A DNA stretch of 64,000 nt from Paramecium sonneborni. Its lineage: Eukaryota > Ciliophora > Oligohymenophorea > Peniculida > Parameciidae. Under the pieces are notes generated by a model that was not told where the DNA came from, did not search any database, and was given only the letters and a program-made list of their open reading frames with translations. A program made the position numbers and the translations under genes. The stretch is taken from assembly GCA_905182985.1 (NCBI GenBank), contig CAJJDN010000003.1:624358-688357 (forward strand), given 5' to 3'. This document shows positions 1 through 14,100 of the stretch, piece after piece. Every line of letters starts with the position of its first letter. The stretch's first letter is position 1.

Positions 1-92
1 TGTTATCTTAACTTTCCTTCTTTTTCCTCCTTTCTCTTTTCCAAGTTTTAATAATTTAAAACAATAATATTGTACCCATAATATTATCTTCT
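1..92 (-). other. Possible partial coding end at left edge
   Basis: Read on the minus strand, the first bases give a Lys/Arg-rich run (around KEKGGKRRK) in an open frame that leaves the window. An ATG-like start lies near position 92. Nothing identifies the protein, and the basic run could be chance in a purine-rich strand. It is listed only so that the edge is not read as empty. Confidence 0.15.
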
Positions 93-779
93 AAAGCATA
101 TATCTAAATTCTTTTAAATTTTTACTATGTATGAGAAATCAGCATTATCATTACTTAAAGTAAGCTATAAAGGTATATTTATAAGTATTAAAAAGACTTC
201 CTTAAAGAACCATTAATGAAAATTCAAAATTTGATCATAAGATATAAATAGAATTAAAACATACAATATTCCAGTCCTACTATTACATGTTCACCTAGTA
301 AAATAAATTTTTTGTATTTATATAGATTATGTTTAAATAAATTAATTGAAATTAACCATTAAAACTCTTTAAACAATCGCTTCTAATTATTAACTTGATT
401 ATACATTGGAAATGCATTCATTACTAACTTCTGCATCTCCGAAAAATTAATCAAAGCAAAAATGAATTTATACATATTTAAATTTTAAATCCATAAATTT
501 AATAATATTATTAATAAATAAATAATTTATATTCATCTAGGCTTATTAAAACTACTATTTTCTTTCTAATTATTAAAAATTTAAGATAAGCTAAATTTAT
601 CAATCAAATTAAAGACTGCTTAATTAACAGAATTCAATCATAAGGTTAAAATTTATTATTTGATTATATGCAATTAATATTCAAAATGAAATTTAGTTTA
701 AATGGTCCTTTTTTGAAAATTGAAATTTAAAAAAATGCATACAGATTTATCAATAAATAAAATTAATCTTTTCATAAAA
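93..779. other. AT-rich spacer, no gene resolved
   Basis: About 690 bases of very AT-rich sequence lie between the left edge and the stop of the first clear gene. I found no frame with convincing amino-acid composition, no conserved motif and no obvious tRNA. This is long for a Paramecium spacer, so a diverged or decayed gene is possible. Confidence 0.3.
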
Positions 780-1810
780 TCATTTCTTAAATGTTGGTGA
801 ACAATATTTATCATTTAGATCAAATGATGAATCTCTTTTTAATAATTATGTATAATAGTTATTTGTTTTTAATTAATTTTCGTTTACTTTATTTAAAATT
901 TCTAAAAACTTGCTAGGTTGGCTATTCGAACGTTATTTATCAGGAGTTTAAGTTGTAGAATATGTAATTTATGTTGATTATGGCGATGTAGCCCTTTGTG
1001 TAGATTAAATTTATTATTATTATTATTCATTCTTTAATAAAGTAGTCTAAACAATTTTAATTTCCAATTCACAATCTTCTATCAAACCTCCAAGAATTCT
1101 ATTTTCATTAACTTTTTTATAAACTCTGCCAAGATGTACATGAGTATTCTCTAATTTTTATAATTATAGTTATATATCTTAGACTCTTTTATTGTATTAT
1201 CCCATAATTTGTTTATAAGGTAAACATTCAATTTGTACAATAATATTATCCAGGTTAACTTCAATGTCACTATACATTTAAACTAATTCATTGTGATTAT
1301 CTTTGATCTGTTATTATTTTAAATCAAAAATTTCAACAGCTTTTAATTACAATTCATTCAAATAATCAATCTATTCTTTTAATTTATTATCTAATGCTAA
1401 GATCATCTAATGATAGTGTTCTTTAACTTTGTCCTTTTACTTTTCACAAAATCTAACTAAGTCATACTTCTTTTCACTTAATTGCTATTCATTTTAATCA
1501 ATAATTAAGAAGGTTTAAGAAATAGTTTCTAAGAATTATTAAATTTATTCTTGTCTTAGAGATGTTTAATCAGTTTAAATATCTTCTATCTATATTCATC
1601 ATATAAAATACTTTATAACCTTAACTTATTAAAACAATTGCACATTTTGAACAGATCAAATCAGTCAGATTAAATTTAGGTTTGTTAAAAGGGACTCCAA
1701 TCACTTTATATTTAGCCTATTTTAAGTAGATGTAAAATTTATACTTTTTTATTTGTATGTGCTTTACAAGTAAGTTCAGGTAAATTAATTACTTCATTTT
1801 CTTTATTCAT
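780..1810 (-). CDS. Zinc-binding (B-box-like) coiled-coil protein
   Basis: Predicted 326 aa after removing two introns (1717-1744, 28 nt; 1590-1611, 22 nt); the exon sum is divisible by three. The N-terminus carries Cys/His pairs (LTCKAH near residue 12 and LICSKC near 45), resembling the zinc-binding head of ciliate B-box proteins. From about residue 60 to 220 the sequence is rich in K, E, Q and L, as expected of a coiled coil, then a Q/S/T-rich tail. The start is the first ATG upstream of the Cys pairs. It is divergently arranged with the DHHC gene, 150 bp apart. The zinc and coiled-coil reading comes from the sequence; a scaffold or adaptor role is only inferred. Confidence 0.7.
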
Positions 1811-1960
1811 GTAATTAACGATTTAAATTATATATTAATTCAAGGTAAATGCTTTGACTACAATTTATTAAAATATTTACAGATCTGAATGATAGAGTGT
1901 AAAATAGAATAATTTATAGAATACTGATAAATAAATAAATATAATATAAACATCAACATA

Positions 1961-3302
1961 ATGAGAATATAGCATTTTGAAAATTCTCTTTTAATTGGAA
2001 AGCTTTGGATAGGATCAATATCTGATGCTGCAATCATATTATTTGTGTTAGGTTCTTATGCAATGCTTTAATGTAAAAATTATGATTATGTATAAATTAG
2101 ATTATTTTATCTATTTTTTTTCAGCAGATTATTACCTTTCAAATTCATTATTCAATTGGATATGCATTGTTTTGTTTTTGTTTAATTTTTTATGTGGAAC
2201 ATTTACAGAACCAGGAGTAGTAAGAAGACTTTAACCAAATGATGATGAATCTTCAATATCTATAAAATCTTTTGATATTGGAAGAAGTGTTGAAATAGGA
2301 GAATATTTCTAAGAAAGGTTTTGTTCAAAATGTAAAGTTATAAGACCTCCAAAAACTAGTCATTGTTATAATTGTAATAATTGTGTAAAGATGTATGATC
2401 AGTATGTATTTACATATTATAAGTCATTGCACATTTATGAGTAATTGCATAGGATAAAGAAATTACAAATATTTTATAGGTTGGATTTATACTCTTAATA
2501 TTTAATGTATAATCTGGTATTGTGTACTCTTATAACATACATTTGAAAAGTTTAATATGACTGAAGCTTTAGATAAATTATATAAATCATAAATACTTTA
2601 AAGTGCAACTCTAGGTTTATTGCTTTCATTTTGCTGTTCTTGTACTTTTTTGTAAGAATTTACACTTATATTGCAGCCTACGAGGATGTTGTTAAAAAAT
2701 GATTAATATGACATTAATCATTTGTTTCTCTATTTGCTTATATATAGGATACAATTTTAATAAAATCTATTATGAAAACTATTTTTGTAGTCTCATATTT
2801 ATAATTGTTACTCTTCCTGGAGCTTTGACGTATTTCTTAAATCAATTTATATAGGGCTTTGGCTGTTGCTATAAGATAATCTTATCATTTAGCAATTGGA
2901 GTTAATCAAAAGGAATGGTCAGTTTTAGCAAGACAAATTAATCAAAAACATGAATCATAAAATCACATTGAATTAGCTGAGACTTAAAATACTTAATAAA
3001 ATAGAGCTTCTTAGGATTAAGATTAAGGAAATCAATTAGAGAATGAATCTTTTGATGATAAATAATTAAGATAAAAAATTATTGAAGAAATTGAAGATAA
3101 CCCTTAATTAAAAGGTCATTTATCAGAAGAGAAAATTGAATATATTTTCTAACAAAGAAGAAATTATTATTTAAGATAAAAATAAATTATAGATGCAAAT
3201 CTATAAGTTTAGGCTTATAAATAAAATGCTTCTTTGAAGAATTATTTTATCAATTTAATTAAAATAATTTCCGAGAAATAATGTTAAAGTGAGTTATATT
3301 GA
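1961..3302 (+). CDS. DHHC-type protein S-palmitoyltransferase
   Basis: Predicted 413 aa from five exons. The DHHC cysteine-rich domain is clear: FCSKCKVIRPPKTSHC, then CNNCVKMYDHHC, then the following SNCIGQRNYKYF. Splicing the 22-nt intron at about 2404-2425 is what creates the intact DHHC (unspliced it would read DQ then a shift). Two hydrophobic segments precede the domain and two follow, the four-TM plan of the family. The family transfers palmitate from acyl-CoA to cysteines of membrane-associated proteins, through an acyl-enzyme on the DHHC Cys. The cytosolic tail (about 110 aa) is rich in Q, N, E. Four introns of 28, 22, 25 and 25 nt leave an exact open frame ending in TGA. Confidence 0.93.
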
Positions 3303-3330
3303 ATTCATATTAAATATAGATATTCATAAT

Positions 3331-4824
3331 TCATTTTCCATTCTTACTCATCCATTATATTGATTTTTGATTCCTTGATGTATATTATTCTTATGATGGC
3401 GTGGGATAATATTAATTTGAATATGCTTAAAGACTTTCTTAACTGAAATTATTGAAGTATCTTGATCTCAATTACATTGCAAATGAGTTTTATCTATCAT
3501 ATTACTAAAAAGAAGATCTTTCATTTACAATAAATTAATCTTATTGAATTTAAGATTAATTCATTTAATTATATTACTAGTTTTCTTTTTAATTGTATCT
3601 TGATAATTGTAATGATGATCCCATTGGTTAATGAATGTATTATTAATCAATTTATTACTATTAATTTTAATATTATGATTATTGAGATAATTATTGTATT
3701 TGTTATGATTATTACTCTATTTTTTATTAAGATTCTAATTCTTATTTCTATATAGTTTCTGTTCTTCTTACCATTAACTTTTTTTATCTCTTTACTTTCT
3801 TAGTTATTGGTAATTCTTCATCTTTCTAATAAGCAGGTGCCATTTCTAATATCTATTCTACTATAAAATTATAATTTGTTTATTATTCTTCTAATGGTTC
3901 TTCTAACTTTGTCATTTCCATATATTTTTAATTGACTATGTATAATGTTAATTATTAAGAAACATTTGTGAAAGCAGGTTCAATTCTTTTGAATAACTCA
4001 CAAAATTTTTCTTCTTTTATAAACTCTCCTATCTTATCAAACTTTTAATTATTTCTCATTAATTTTATAGTGTAAAATGCTGATAATGTAACAAAGAGTA
4101 ACTCTCTCTTATATATTGAAATATCAGGTATAAATTCTGCTTATATTTTTAGAAAATCTTTAAAATAGTTAAATGCACAAGTTCTATTTCAAAATTATAT
4201 GAATACTTTATCTCTTATGAGTAGTTTGGCTGTAATTTTTTACCATAGTCAAATTACAAATTCAATAAATGCCAATATACTAATTCTAATTCATTGAACT
4301 CCATCATTTTGCATAATCCTAAATGCATTTTGTATCGATAACTTTATTCATTTCTAGTCATCACTCTAAGAAGATGGTTCAAAATAAATGAAAATTCTAA
4401 GATGATAGATAGACATTTTCACATACATTTATATAATAAAGAGTTTGCTAGCTCATCTTAATCTAGTTATTTGATTTTGATACCAAGGTCTTATGTTTTA
4501 TGAATAAATACCATTATTAGTTATTTCTTGATTTTCTTCTACTTTTTAAGCTTATTTTAATGAGTCCATTAAATTCAGAAATTAAAACTTGATTATCGGG
4601 ATATAAATTAACACAATATTCTTTAATACTTAATATCAATCCTGCTTATTTTTTGTGATTACCTTCTTAATTAAACACTTAAAATAATTTAAGAAAAACT
4701 AAATACTTGTCTAAAAGTAGAAAACATTAATTCTTATATAAATTTAATTTTCAAGTACCATTTCATTCTCTTTATTCTCTATAATACAATCAAATATATT
4801 TTCTATTAATTCTTTCAATCTCAT
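3331..4824 (-). CDS. Alpha-helical protein with Q-rich C-terminus, unknown function
   Basis: Predicted 455 aa after five introns (26, 25, 22, 30 and 23 nt), which give an exact open frame. Residues 1-300 are leucine-rich and helical, compatible with a HEAT/ARM-like fold, but I cannot assign a family. Residues 330-455 are a low-complexity Q/R/N/S tail beginning after KKVKRQKK, which could be a nuclear-localisation-like basic patch. It converges with the DHHC gene, the two stops being only 28 bp apart. Start chosen as the ATG in frame with the helical region; the ATG 28 bases upstream is out of frame. Existence is well supported; function unknown. Confidence 0.65.
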
Positions 4825-5025
4825 TTAATTCATTATTTTGAAAAATATTCATAATGTATAAAATTATTTTTCATTTTATGCAAAAAATATCAATTTAAAA
4901 TAATTTTTTTTAAATTTAATATCTTTGAATGGATGACGTTCTATTAAATAATTACTAAAGTATTTAGCATAACTTTGTTTATAAATAATTTATTAATTAA
5001 ATTTTATAATTCTATTAAAAAAATT

Positions 5026-6568
5026 ATGAAAAAAGAAAATTAGATCGACATCTTTTGTGAAGATGACCAGCACTTTCATAAAGGAGAATAAATTAAATAC
5101 TTGATGGTAAAATAAGATAAAGGCTCTATTAAAAAAAGACTTTTTTGTGATGAATGTTTTTTAGGAAAATACAGTTCTTACTAATAATATTGTTGTGATG
5201 TCTAGGAAGTATTTGATATTCTTATTAAACTTAAGTTAATAAATGGTAACATTTATGAATCCTTCAAAAACACAAAATTTGATAGTAATTGTAAATAAGA
5301 ATATTTCAATTATGCCAAAAATCACTTTCCTTATTTAAAAAAAGAATTTATTTAAAATGTATGGATTTAATAATATTTAGATGATAACTAGGGTTAGGGA
5401 AGAAATTACATCAATAATTGATGATCTTGAATAAGACCTTTTGGAATAAAGTGCTATTTATTGTGAGAATATTAAAAATTGGACATCAAGTGAAACTCTT
5501 CATGAATATTTTAACTGTGATGAGTTGAGAAGAAAATTGTTAGACATTGAATTTGAAAGAAGTCCTTTAAAATTTGAAGAATTAAATATTTCAGCTGAAG
5601 CATATGTCAAGAAAATTAATACTTAAGGAGAAAAAGAATAGAAAATATTTTAAATAGATGGTATAATTGAAAAATAGAAAAAATTGTAAGTCATAATTTT
5701 ATTCATTAGTTTTAATTTAGAAAGATTTGATAATAATTTTAATGAATTATTAAAGACAATTTAAACAATGAGGGAAAGAACATTTTCAGAATATACATTT
5801 TCACAATCCTCATTAGCCACTCCATATATTAAGAATATCATTTAAAGAATAGCACAAACACCAGAATAAGAGGAGAAATTCCACAAAGCTTTGAACAGAA
5901 TTTATAGATTTACTAAGGCTGGATCAAATTATAAAACTTTATAATAAATCGATTAATTAAAAAACAAAGATACATTAACAATTATTTAAACTAAGAATAA
6001 ATGTATTTTTGGGGTTTATAATTGTTATGCTTAATCAGAGAAATCATTTCTATTTTAAATGAACAAAGAAAAAATATTTCCATTAAAGAGAAATAAGTAA
6101 CCTTTTCAATTAAACTAATAAACTGATTTGTCAACATGGATTATGAATTTTGGAGAGGGAGATATCCTTATAAATTCAACATTCACCTAATGTAGTTCTA
6201 ATTTCGGGAATGGATTTGATATAGATGGAACTGAGATATGGAATAGACAAGAATATCTTTCAGATTCCTTATTTTTTGATATATACGATATGGAAATTTT
6301 TGAATTTAAAACTTAAGATTAACCTTAAGCTCCTCCATTTGTTGTAATTCAACCTGGACCTCCAATTGTTGTACCTCAACCTGGACCTCCAACTGGTGTA
6401 CCTGCAGCTGGACATCCAAATGGTGGATTTACACCTCTTGGATTTACACCTATACAAGGACTTCCACAAATGCGCCCTACAACAGTAAATCCTAATACAG
6501 TAAATCCTAATACAAATCCTGCTAATCAAGCAAATCCACGATTTACTGTTTACAACCCCAATTAATGA
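5026..6568 (+). CDS. Zinc-finger TLDc-domain protein with proline-rich tail
   Basis: Predicted 498 aa with two introns (22 and 24 nt). The N-terminus has Cys/His spacing (IDIFCEDDQHFHKG, LFCDEC, QQYCC) like a B-box zinc finger, followed by a helical linker. Residues about 290-420 match the TLDc fold: CIFGVYNCYAQSEKSFLF, IFPLKRNKQPF, then SNFGNGFDIDGTEIW. TLDc proteins in other eukaryotes act in oxidative-stress resistance and V-ATPase regulation; ciliates have many zinc-finger/TLDc proteins of unknown role. The last 90 residues are Pro/Gly/Asn-rich (repeated VPQPGPP-like units). A decayed relative of its TLDc region lies at about 17.05-17.28 kb. Confidence 0.82.
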
Positions 6569-7741
6569 GATAATAATACAAAAGCAATTATCAATTTAAT
6601 AAATTATATAAATTTATATAATTATGAGAAATAACTAAAATCTCCTAATCAAGTCATCTAAAAAAATAGGTATTTCTCAAATAATTAAACTGATATATTT
6701 TTGAATGATAATATTTATCTAAAAATTCTACAATAGCAAATTTAAGAATAGTAAAACATACAAGAGATATCTATGATTCTGTCAATATCATAATAATTTG
6801 ATAAAATCTCTGAAAAATTCAAATATCACTTATATTAAAATAATTCATGCTTTAAAATAAATTATACTTGATTATAAAAAAACAAGTATATTTGCAAAAC
6901 TTACATAGTTATTAAAAAATAAGTTGCTCTAATAATGAAAATTGATTTTAGATTTAAAAGAATAAATACATTCAATAAAATTCTAATTTTAAGAAAGCTT
7001 TAGATATAGATTTTGTGAATAACTCTAACACAATTATTAATAAAATATTGGAAATAAATTTTAAATTAATTAATCATTTATTTATTATTTATTTCTTAGA
7101 TCTATATCTCAATAGTTCAATCCCTAAAACAAGAAACACTTTAGTTTTCTATAGAATGTCTGTCTTTTCTACTCTCCTCACAATAAAGAGAAGTAATAAA
7201 ATAATAAATAATCATTCCTAGAAATCCTAGTGCTTAATTTTAAAAGATTCTTACTTTACTGAAGATATTTAAAATATTTCAAATGAAAACTTATGAAGGC
7301 ATTCATATCATTTAAATATCTATACCAACTTTATATATAAAAAATCAAAAAGTGAATATTAGAGATAACCCAGATTAAAATAATTGAGCAATTAATTAAA
7401 ATCATTAATTGGAAAATTAAAATAGAATGTTTTAGTTGTATATTCAATGAAAAATTAATAACAGATTTAAAAATCAAAAATTAAAATGTCCAATTCGCAA
7501 TAAGACATACAAAGTGGAAGATATAATTTAGTAATTTTAATAACAATTATTATTATTTTAGATGATGTCCAACTACTAAAGAAGCAGAAATTAAAAAACA
7601 AAACTATATTAAGAAATTGAATAAAAAGAAGATCAAAATATTAATTTATTTTCTTATAATAAAAAATAAGTTTATAAACAAGAACTTAAATTCATGGAAT
7701 AGGCAATACAGAACAATAAAATCTTGAATCACTTAAACTGA
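6569..7741 (+). pseudogene. Plus-strand coding-like region broken by in-frame TGAs
   Basis: Directly after the TLDc gene's TGA the same frame stays open for about 95 codons of Q/N/I/K-rich sequence, but no early ATG exists. Another open segment runs about 6945-7293, stops at TGA, and continues in the same frame to a 31-nt intron candidate and a last exon ending in TGA at 7739-7741. I found no GT...AG introns that remove the TGAs at about 6853 and 7293. The composition looks coding, so I read this as a decayed gene, but misread introns or sequence errors are possible. No family was recognised. Confidence 0.4.
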
Positions 7742-8114
7742 AGTCAAGATCTAAAAATAATGAGATTAAATTTATTTTTTGGAAATAGATAAATAATTTA
7801 ATATTTAATTTCCATAATCTATTTTTAGATATTAATTTAATCAATAGCCTAAATATTATTATAATATTTGAAAATCTAATATAAAGAATTGAACCATTTT
7901 TTTCCTTTTTTATTTATTATATTACATACAGAGATGATTTTATATTATATTAATTAATAAATATTAATTTATGAATTTTACAAACACATTTAATTAAAAT
8001 TAAAAGGTCATTCTTAATCAGTTTTCATAAACTTTATAACTTCAGTTTCTCTAGAAGTTAAGATCCTAAATGTTGATTTATTTTACTATTAAGATAATCT
8101 AAAAAATTATAATA
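7742..8114. other. AT-rich spacer between converging units
   Basis: About 370 bases between a plus-strand coding-like region and the stop of the giant minus-strand gene. It is nearly pure A/T with no supported gene. It presumably holds both 3' ends. Confidence 0.4.
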
Positions 8115-11100
8115 TCAATACTTTTAATATTCATTAATATTTTTAGATATATAGAATAGATGTTATTTTAATTTTTAAATATTTTACTTTAACTTTTATT
8201 CTCTTTATTTAAATTCTATCAACTTTGAATTTAAATTTTTAGAGATTTTAGAATTAGTTTTTAATAATTTACTAATTTTTAATAATAGAATAAGAATGTT
8301 CATTTTTTACATTTTATAATTTAGGCTGATAATCTAATTAATAAATGGATAACATAGTTTGATGAATAGTAGAAGAATAGCAGATTAAAGTAAATAAGAA
8401 TAAATATAATTCGCTGTTTATTCACAAACATATATATTTGCTGCTAAAAATATTGCAATCGAACAAAATTATCCAGTTTCTAAGTCTAGAGAATTTAGTT
8501 TTTAATTTATAAACGGCTTGATTTTAACAGTGAATAACTAATAAACTAATAAACAAAGTCCCAATAAAGATGCTTTTAATAATATATTAGTTTCAAAATA
8601 GGTTAAAATTATAATAAGAATAGTTTTCTTCCATATTTTAATAAATTCCCAGTAATAACAATGTTCTGCATATTCATTAAACATATAACATAAATGTTTT
8701 CTAAATTTAATTACATCAAGTTTTTTTCTTCTAATAAACATTAAACTAAACAAAAATATTGGAATAAAACATCCTATAAATCCTAGTCCAGGTATTATAA
8801 ATTTATATATCCAAATATAATGAGATTCAGTATCAAATAGAAGTGAGACATTACCTTAAATATAATCAATATTTGATATTTATCTTCTTGATAACAATGA
8901 TGAAAATCTATAAATAATTTAATATATTTACTATTTAATCAATGAAGCAAAATTTGATACATAAAGATAAAGTCCAGTATTTGATAAAACACTATTAAGA
9001 TTTTTAAACTTAGCTGCTAAAACTAAAATTTAAGACCCAATAAATATGGTAATCATTTGTAATAAAATTAACAGTAGTGTTGCAATAATTCTAGAATAAT
9101 TTAACTAAATATTTTAAAATTCTAATAAATAACAGTCTAAACTTGTAGCCATAAAATTAGTTGGATTACTTATTTGATCAACAAATCCAAAAGAAAATGA
9201 AAATTAAATATTAAAAGAAAAAATTAAAGAAAATATCCAAAGAAAATTTAAAAACATTTTTATTTAAATACTTTGATGATCTAATTTAATTAAATTAAAT
9301 ACCTTAATTTAGTTTAAATAGAATTTTACTCACTTTTTATCCTAATTTCAATGAATAAAATAATTTATTTGATTTATCAATACTTTTTAATGTTAAAAGA
9401 ATTTAGAAGATAGCCCTACTTATATATAAGATTATTTACCAAAAAGAAGCTAGTATAAATAAAAGTATGCCTTTTGAATTTTTATAACATTGCTGACAAG
9501 TTTAATTTTCGTGATCTTTGAAGAATTACCCTCCCCCTCTTATATTATAATTATCACATTCTTCGCATAATCCACCAATATGTCCATTTGAACATAAATT
9601 ATTTCCTACTTTCCATCCTCCTAAACAATATTATTATTATTTAAAACAAAGTTCGGTATAATCAGATAATTCATCTGGTCTCCAAAATCCTTATAACAAT
9701 TCTATTTTATTAGAAGTGATATTTAAAAACTTAGTCTTATCAAATATAGAACATTTTGTTGCATTATATGTAACTGAATAAAAACCTTAATTATATTAAC
9801 ATATTTAGCATCCATCATTAATATAAAATTCTCCCAATTAACATTTAAAAGACTTAGCTGAAAAATTGTATATAAATTATTTTTGATTTAATTATGATGA
9901 ACAATTTATTTATACTATAAGAATTTAATCATTATTTTAATAAGGATCGAATGTAAAAGTAAGTTATTCCAAATTAAATATATTTTTTTCTTAATTATAA
10001 GGTAAAATTTCAATATATTTACTATTTTCAATTGTTTGATTACTTTAAATTTGAGTGAGCGTTTGTATATTGCAAGTTAAGTTAATTAAATTTGAAACTT
10101 TTTCATGAATACTATTTTATAAAAATATTGAGAAATCATAAATGTATTAAATATATCCTTAATTTTTTGGATTCCACAATTTAAAATTGCCAATTATTTG
10201 ACTACTAGGTAAATAAAGATAATTTGTATTTTATAATATACCTTACTCTATTATGTTATAATAATCTAATTTTAAAGTATTTGTAGTCAAGTTTTCAGAT
10301 ATTTATTATGTTGAAAGCATTTTTTAGTTATTTATTGATAAAATTAAATGATGTGGCAATTCTACAATATTATCTGTTAATTTTTCAGCAGAATTCAATA
10401 AAATTAATGAATTTATAACATTATTTTTATTAATTTGATTATTTCCATTAAAATAGATTCCACCTCCTAGTTAAGCTTTATTTCTTAATATAAAAGAATT
10501 AATTATTCTAAAATTGTTACTACAATTCTCCATATAGATAGCCCCACCTTATTATTCTGCAATATTCTCAATGAATTTACTATTTTGAATATCTATTATC
10601 ACTTTTGTAGCATATATAGCAGATCCTATTGTACCATTATTATATAAAAAGTTTGAATTTTTCAATATAATTTTCTTTTCTTAATTTTTCTTTGCAATAA
10701 ATTTAAGGCAACCAAATTCATTAATTTTATTTTAAATGCAATTAATTTCATTAAGTTTTAATATTTAAAATCCTAATAGATCAAAATATATTAATCCATT
10801 CAATTTTTCTGAATAATTATTTTAATTCATTAATAAGTTTTTAAGATTTATAATATTTTCACTTGAAATACTTTATATAAAAATTAAAGATCCAGTTTAT
10901 AATGTATTTTCATTTAAATATTACAAAATATATTAGAAAGAATAAGTTTATATGACTTAAGTTAGAGGCTCATTTTTTAATATAGTACATTTATCAGCTG
11001 TGTATTTGTTCTGAAAAGTTTTCTAAACTATTATTTGTTCAATTTTATCTTAAAATAATGTTATATTTTTAATTGAAATTGCTTCGAGAAAAATTGAAGC

Positions 11101-14100
11101 TTTTTAGGTTTTAGTTTAAATAAACTATAAAATACTAAATGAATAAAAAGTCTTAACTGAATTTATTTAGCAATTTTTAATCTATATTTTTTAAGAATCT
11201 GAAATTTTTAAAATTGGTGATATAAATGTTCCTTCACATCTAAGTCCTTTTATAATTAAGTGACATTCATTTATATTTATTATTGCATTATCTATAAGCA
11301 CTTTATTTATTTCACTTAAACTAATTGGATCAATTTTATTGAAATATTCAATCCAATCAAGATGAGATTAATTTATTGATAAATTTTAGATTAAAACTAA
11401 ATTTTAATCTAACTTTTACTAAGGGAATTCAATTTTCATAAATTGATTAATCAATGATAAGCAATTTTCTAATATCACATCTTGAATTTCAATTTTATTA
11501 TATTTCTGTGATGGTGTGATAGACAGAATTGAAGAACTTAATCTATTAAAGACATTCTTAAACTAAACATTTCGAATTTTTAAATTCAATAGGCTATTTT
11601 TCGAGAAAATACTAATAGAACCTTATATCTCAGTTTATGATAATAAATCAACTTCAGCTTAATTAATAAATAGGGAATCAAATTGAACAATTCCTTAACC
11701 TTATGTTTTAATATCAAAAATAGAACTACTTTAAGATAATATCTATGTAAAAAGACCTAAGATAACAATTATATTAGAAGATGTTATTGAAATCATTCCT
11801 CCTTTATTTAAGAATTTAAATATAGATGAAATAATAATTTTGGTTTAATCTTAATTATTTTAATTTTACTTAGGAATATCATAATATTAATTCCAAATTT
11901 TTTAGTCTAAAGAGTTGTGATTTTTTATAGAAATTTAATTTATTTAAACAGATTTTGAGTTTATGTATATAAAGGAATTTGAAGAATTAGTTACTCCATT
12001 AGATTAACATGTTAAATTATTGAAATATACATAACTTTATAAAGAATTAATAAATATAAGTCCAGCTGAAGTTTAAGATGGATCATCATTTAATTCATTA
12101 AAAAAGTTTTCCTAAAATTTAATATTTTCCAAGAAAATTTCTTAATTTTTTTCAGAATAGATTGATATTTATGAAATTATGATTCCTAAATTTTGTTTTA
12201 GTATAATATTTCCTTCAAATATTACGTCTTTTATCTAAATTATTTCTTTAATATTAGGTGAATACAAAATATTTGAAAGAATGTGAAAAAAACTATAATC
12301 TATACTAAATTAATTTTTTATCTTAATATTTTGAATTAAGAGCATAGAAAATCCTGAAATATAAAATAACTGTGGATTTTATTCTTTGTGATTTAAACAT
12401 TCAATAGATAAAGGCACTTTATAAATTTATTGGTCATTTAAATAATTCATGTTTTCAATTATTATTGATTATATCTCAAATAATTTAAAATGATTTAGAT
12501 TATTTGAATTAATTATAAAAAATTCTTAAATTACTAACTAATAACAATTTATATTAAACAGATATAATCCTGAGTCAAATATTCTGTAATTATCTTTCAT
12601 AAAAAAGTTAGTAAGTTGAAACTTACTAAAAATATTATTTGTAAATAATTTAGTATTTATTATAGATGAAGTTTAAAAGTCATTTGATTAAATTCTAAAA
12701 TTATCAATTATAATTGAGTTTTATAAGCCTTCTATTTCAGTAATATATGCAAATATTGAATTAAAGAATTTGTTTTTAAGTAATAAAATCTATTAAATAA
12801 CTAAATTTTAATTTAATTCAAACAAAGTCGAATTAGTAATTTAGTTATTATAAATATATATATCTTAAAGATTTATTTCAATCTAATTAGATGGTGCGAT
12901 TAATCTTGAACTTAAAAAAGTAATATTTACTAAATTTAAGTTTACAATATCTATTTATGATAATGAATTTGGAGAAATTTAATTAAATGAAAATAATGAG
13001 GAATTATAAAATTAGCAATCTTACAAGTAAATTCTGGTAATGTTAATTTTCTGTTATAGGTTTGAAAATGCAAATAAAATACTATTATTAAAGAAGGAAT
13101 TAATTATAGTTAAATTATAAATATAAATTTTGCTCTCTGGACTTATTGAAATGTAATTAAAAAGATAAAAATTTAAAAAGTTTAAATTTATTATTTGCAG
13201 ATTTTCGATTATTAGATCTCCCCATTTAGTTATATTTATTGAATATTGTTAAATTTCATTTAAAGATCCAAATATGGTTGAATCTTTGATAATTAAATTA
13301 ATTTTGGATGAATTATTTTCTATATTCAAATATGACACTTATCTTATTTCTAATGCCATATTAATAATTTCAACAGTGTTAAAATTAATTAAAACTAATG
13401 GTTTGTAAAAGCCAATTCTTTCTAAACCTTCTATTTTAAGTTAAACTTCTTGAAGAGGAAAAATTTTGTTTTTAAGATCATTTTGAATATCTATAAAACT
13501 TGGAAGATTACAAGCAACTTCAGATTTGAATGAAACTCTCATCCAAATAATTATTTTTTAGATTCCTAACTTATTACAATAATTAATATTTATATTATTC
13601 TGATAAAATTAAGGATCTTAATATCTTATTAAAAATTATAGATTTTAGCAATTAATATCAAACTAAATTATTTAATAAAAATTACTTAATATTAAATAAT
13701 GTCAGTACAAAGAGAATTATAACAATACTTAGCAATACCAGTATAAGGATCAATAACTATATTATTATCTTAAGCTTTTTAAAGACATTTATAAGTATAA
13801 TTAATTGAATCACTTGTTATAATAAAATAAGGATTAATCATCTAAAGATTATATATATTAATACTTTGATTTCTTACACAGTTCTAGATTTACAAACTGA
13901 ACATAATTAAGGACATTAAATACATTTACCTTCTTCAGCTGATTTTAAAGGTAATTTAAAATAATCCAAAGGACATTCTTTACAAATATATTAATACGGT
14001 TAATCTTCAGTCAATGCACATGATAAACAATTAGAATCGCAATATTTAATACAATTTCTAAAAGGATCAGGCTTAAAACCTTATTAACATTAATATGGTA

